Positions 5,037 to 7,126 of a stretch of DNA of 7,126 bases are shown here, one piece after another. Position 1 is the stretch's first letter; the number at the start of each line of letters is the position of its first letter. Source of the DNA: Bacteroidota bacterium (lineage in GTDB: Bacteria; Bacteroidota; Bacteroidia; Chitinophagales; Chitinophagaceae); the NCBI GenBank assembly GCA_028877005.1, contig JAGWPI010000346.1, positions 1 to 7,126 on the forward strand. The letters run 5' to 3'. Position numbers and translations under genes: made by a program. The notes beneath the pieces are model-generated. The model was not told the DNA's origin. It did no database searches and saw only the letters and a list, made by a program, of their open reading frames with translations.

Positions 5037-6668
5037 ATGAGAAAGCTTTTTTTAAGTGGTTGTTTACTACTATTGTTGAGTGCCTGTATGCAAAAAAAGC
5101 AGGTAGATACCATTATTTATAATGCACGTATTTATACTGTAAATGAACGATTTGATACCGCTAATGCTATGGCTATTTTGAAAGGAAAAATTGTAGCCAT
5201 AGGCAATAAGGATAGTATTTTACAACATTTTTCTGCTCATGAAATGTTGGATGAAAAAGGACAAACTATTTTTCCGGGATTTATAGATGCCCATGCACAC
5301 TTTGTTGGTTATGGAAAGGAGTTATTTACAGCCGATTTGGGCAATACCCATAGCTTTGATGAGGTTTTAGAACGTTTAAAAATATTTGTATCGCATCATC
5401 CCAACCAGCCTTGGATAATGGGCCGTGGATGGGATCAAAATAAGTGGCCGGGTAAGGCTTTTCCTAACTCAGTAGAAAAATTAAACCAACTCTTCCCACA
5501 CACGCCCGTTTTTTTAACTAGAGTTGATGGTCATGCGGCAATTGTAAATGCCAAAGCAATTGAGATAGCCGGAATATACCCCGGAGAAAAAATTACCGGG
5601 GGTAGTTTTGAATCATTTCATGGTAAGTTAACAGGTGTATTAATTGATAATGCACAAAAACCAGTGCTTGCAGTAATACCAGCTCTGTCTGCCAAAGCTT
5701 ACGCAGAAAGATTAGTTGCTGCTCAGCAAAATTGCTTTGCCGTGGGTTTAACAACAGTTACAGATTGTGGATTGAGCTACAAAGATGTATTAAGAATTGA
5801 TAGCCTTCAGAAAGCTGGTATTTTAAAGATGCAACTTTATGTTATGTTGAGTGATGCTAAAGAAAACTATGATTATTTTTTACCGAAAGGGCCTTACAAA
5901 ACCGATAAATTATTTGTTAATGGCTTTAAGTTTTATGCCGATGGTGCCTTGGGTAGCAGGGGTGCATGCTTACTACAACCCTATACTGATAAAAACGGGT
6001 GGTACGGGTTTCTATTAAGTAGTGCAATGCATTTTGATTCTATGGCACAAGTTTTAATAAAAACCCCATTTCAAATGTGTACACATGCTATAGGTGATTC
6101 AGGAAACCGAGTTATTTTACAAGTATATAATAAATATTTAAAAGGCAAAAACGATAGACGTTGGCGCATTGAACATGCCCAAGTAGTAGCTCCCAATGAT
6201 TTTACGCTTTTTGGTGCCGCTTCTATTATCCCATCGGTTCAACCTACACATGCCACCAGTGATATGTATTGGGCTGAGAGCCGATTGGGGAAAAATCGCC
6301 TGCATGATGCCTATGCTTCTAAAAAATTATTGGCACAAAATGGCTGGTTACCTTTAGGTACAGATTTTCCCGTTGAAGATATTTCGCCCTTTAAAACTTT
6401 TTTAGCTGCTGTTTTTAGGGTAGACAGTACCGGTTTTCCACCCAGTGGGTTTATGCCGGAAAATGCTTTAAGTCGTACAGACGCAATTAGAGGTATGACT
6501 ATTTGGGCTGCTAAAGCCGATTTTTTGGAACAAGAAAAAGGTAGCTTAGAAGTAGGTAAAAATGCTGATTTTGTTGTATTGAATAGTGATTTAATGCAAG
6601 TACCTTGGAATAAAGTACTTCAAACAAAGGTGTTAGCTACCTACATTTCCGGGCAAAAAGTATTTTAA
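5037..6668 (+). CDS. Lipoprotein amidohydrolase, YtcJ-like (amidohydrolase family 3)
   Basis: From the ATG at 5037 the protein has 543 residues; an in-frame TTG at 5031 is less likely. Residues 1-16 are a lipoprotein signal ending in LLSAC, so the mature protein is lipidated on Cys17. The following MQKKQ lacks the acidic residues of the Bacteroidota surface-export signal, so a periplasm-facing location is more likely (inference). A family-typical N-terminal beta-sandwich ([12 protein letters not shown]) precedes the barrel. Metal-site residues are all present: DAHAHF with H86 and H88, K298 in [16 protein letters not shown]350 in CTHAIGD, H380 in RIEHAQ and D443 in GTDFPVED. The C-terminus [14 protein letters not shown] returns to the sandwich domain. 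Family members hydrolyse amide or related bonds in varied small molecules, and some are annotated as exoenzymes or N-substituted formamide deformylases. The substrate cannot be inferred here. The gene is divergent from hemN and lies upstream of ileS. Confidence 0.9.
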   Translation: MRKLFLSGCLLLLLSACMQKKQVDTIIYNARIYTVNERFDTANAMAILKGKIVAIGNKDSILQHFSAHEMLDEKGQTIFPGFIDAHAHFVGYGKELFTADLGNTHSFDEVLERLKIFVSHHPNQPWIMGRGWDQNKWPGKAFPNSVEKLNQLFPHTPVFLTRVDGHAAIVNAKAIEIAGIYPGEKITGGSFESFHGKLTGVLIDNAQKPVLAVIPALSAKAYAERLVAAQQNCFAVGLTTVTDCGLSYKDVLRIDSLQKAGILKMQLYVMLSDAKENYDYFLPKGPYKTDKLFVNGFKFYADGALGSRGACLLQPYTDKNGWYGFLLSSAMHFDSMAQVLIKTPFQMCTHAIGDSGNRVILQVYNKYLKGKNDRRWRIEHAQVVAPNDFTLFGAASIIPSVQPTHATSDMYWAESRLGKNRLHDAYASKKLLAQNGWLPLGTDFPVEDISPFKTFLAAVFRVDSTGFPPSGFMPENALSRTDAIRGMTIWAAKADFLEQEKGSLEVGKNADFVVLNSDLMQVPWNKVLQTKVLATYISGQKVF

Positions 6669-6751
6669 TGATAGGCACAATAATCAAAATTTTTACTACT
6701 TGCAAAAGATGCAAGATTACTGCCAATATAGCATTGCATCGGCATATTCCT

Positions 6752-6759
6752 TACCTTCG
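6752..6759 (+). promoter_or_regulatory. Possible ileS promoter, -7 box
   Basis: TACCTTCG differs from TAnnTTTG at one position. The inferred start near 6763 gives a leader of about 30 nt before ATG 6793. A TTG at 6734-6736 lies 15 bp upstream, shorter than the usual -33 spacing. If this is the promoter, the upstream in-frame ATG at 6709 could not be the start. The rest of the 6669-6792 spacer holds only a weak hairpin (6699-6715). Confidence 0.35.
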
Positions 6760-6792
6760 CAACTTTTAAACCGTTTTGATAGTACCGCATTT

Positions 6793-7126
6793 ATGAGCAA
6801 TACTTATCGCGAATTTCAGTCATTACATTTACCTTCTATCGAAAAACTAATTTTACAGCGCTGGCATGAAGAACAGGCTTTTGAAAAAAGCATTACTTTA
6901 AGAGAAGGCGCTCAACCATTCGTATTTTATGAAGGCCCGCCTAGTGCCAATGGACTGCCGGGTATTCACCACGTAATTTCTAGAACTTTAAAAGATTTGG
7001 TTTGTCGCTATAAAACTATGCAAGGCTTTCAGGTAAAACGGAAAGGTGGATGGGATACGCATGGTTTGCCGGTAGAGTTACAGATCGAAAAAAAACTTGG
7101 GTTACAATCAAAAAAAGATATTGAGA
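6793..7126 (+). CDS. ileS: Isoleucyl-tRNA synthetase, N-terminal part, cut by the window edge
   Basis: This class I synthetase charges tRNA(Ile) with isoleucine. Only the first 111 codons are present; the full enzyme usually has over 900 residues, so most of it lies to the right. The visible blocks are diagnostic: [18 protein letters not shown] (43-60), containing the HIGH-type ATP-binding motif as GIHH, followed by [16 protein letters not shown] and [10 protein letters not shown] (86-95). The pattern, with GPPSANG and WDTHGLPVE, fits the IleS branch found in Bacteroidota. ATG 6793 gives the family-like start MSNTYREF. An in-frame ATG at 6709 would add 28 residues without family resemblance, and I consider it unlikely. 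No T-box or other leader element is seen. Confidence 0.96.
   Translation, partial: MSNTYREFQSLHLPSIEKLILQRWHEEQAFEKSITLREGAQPFVFYEGPPSANGLPGIHHVISRTLKDLVCRYKTMQGFQVKRKGGWDTHGLPVELQIEKKLGLQSKKDIE

Noticed and set aside
6699..6715. Inverted repeat CTTGC-N7-GCAAG after the amidohydrolase, as a terminator
   Set aside because: The stem is only 5 bp and no T-tract follows, so it does not support intrinsic termination.
6668..6769. 33-codon frame beginning at the TAATG overlap after the amidohydrolase, with a CxxC pair
   Set aside because: It is very short and ends within the probable ileS promoter region; the product has no recognisable domain. The overlap alone is not enough to call a gene.
6709..6792. 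28-residue N-terminal extension of IleS from an in-frame ATG
   Set aside because: No resemblance to IleS N-termini, and a likely -7 box (6752-6759) lies inside it.
1..7126. Mobile elements, CRISPR arrays, tRNA or rRNA genes
   Set aside because: I saw no transposase, long terminal repeats, spaced direct-repeat arrays or RNA gene signatures on either strand.

Overview
The window is AT-rich, gene-dense bacterial DNA, almost certainly from Bacteroidota. Four things point that way: promoter -7 boxes of the TAnnTTTG type precede hemA, hemH and hemN, there are no clear Shine-Dalgarno sequences, the spacers are AT-rich, and the protein sequences are of Bacteroidota type. A Chitinophagaceae/Sphingobacteriia-like member is my guess from general gene content and is not proven by the sequence.

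Layout, left to right. (1) 1-770, minus strand: 5' part of hemA (glutamyl-tRNA reductase), running off the left edge. (2) 771-1026: divergent control region with back-to-back promoters for hemA and hemH, a 14-bp perfect palindrome and phased GTCAT repeats. (3) 1027-3524, plus strand: a compact operon of hemH (ferrochelatase), hemJ (protoporphyrinogen oxidase) and a secreted ChaN-like haem-binding-domain protein; the last two overlap by one base. (4) 3525-4898, minus strand: hemN (oxygen-independent coproporphyrinogen III dehydrogenase), whose stop codon directly abuts the stop of the chaN-like gene. (5) 4899-5036: second divergent control region, with a hemN promoter, a dyad resembling the one at hemA, and a separate 13-bp palindrome. 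(6) 5037-6668, plus strand: a lipoprotein amidohydrolase (YtcJ-like, amidohydrolase family 3). (7) 6793 to the right edge, plus strand: 5' part of ileS.

The first four enzymes form a haem island. HemA makes the committed precursor, HemN converts coproporphyrinogen III to protoporphyrinogen IX without oxygen, HemJ oxidises that to protoporphyrin IX, and HemH inserts iron. The middle steps (HemL, B, C, D, E) are not in the window. The ChaN-like protein, coupled to hemJ, is probably an extracytoplasmic haem-binding partner. The amidohydrolase and ileS have no evident link to haem.

The most interesting signal is regulatory. hemA and hemN each carry ATGA-N6-TCAT, with its centre 33-34 bp upstream of the centre of an exact TAnnTTTG box. 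That is where a class II activator of the CRP/FNR type would bind, and it suggests shared control of the first and the oxygen-independent late step. The genes themselves belong to known families; I see no mobile element, CRISPR array, RNA gene or wholly new protein system. No stretch longer than 300 bases lacks a gene.
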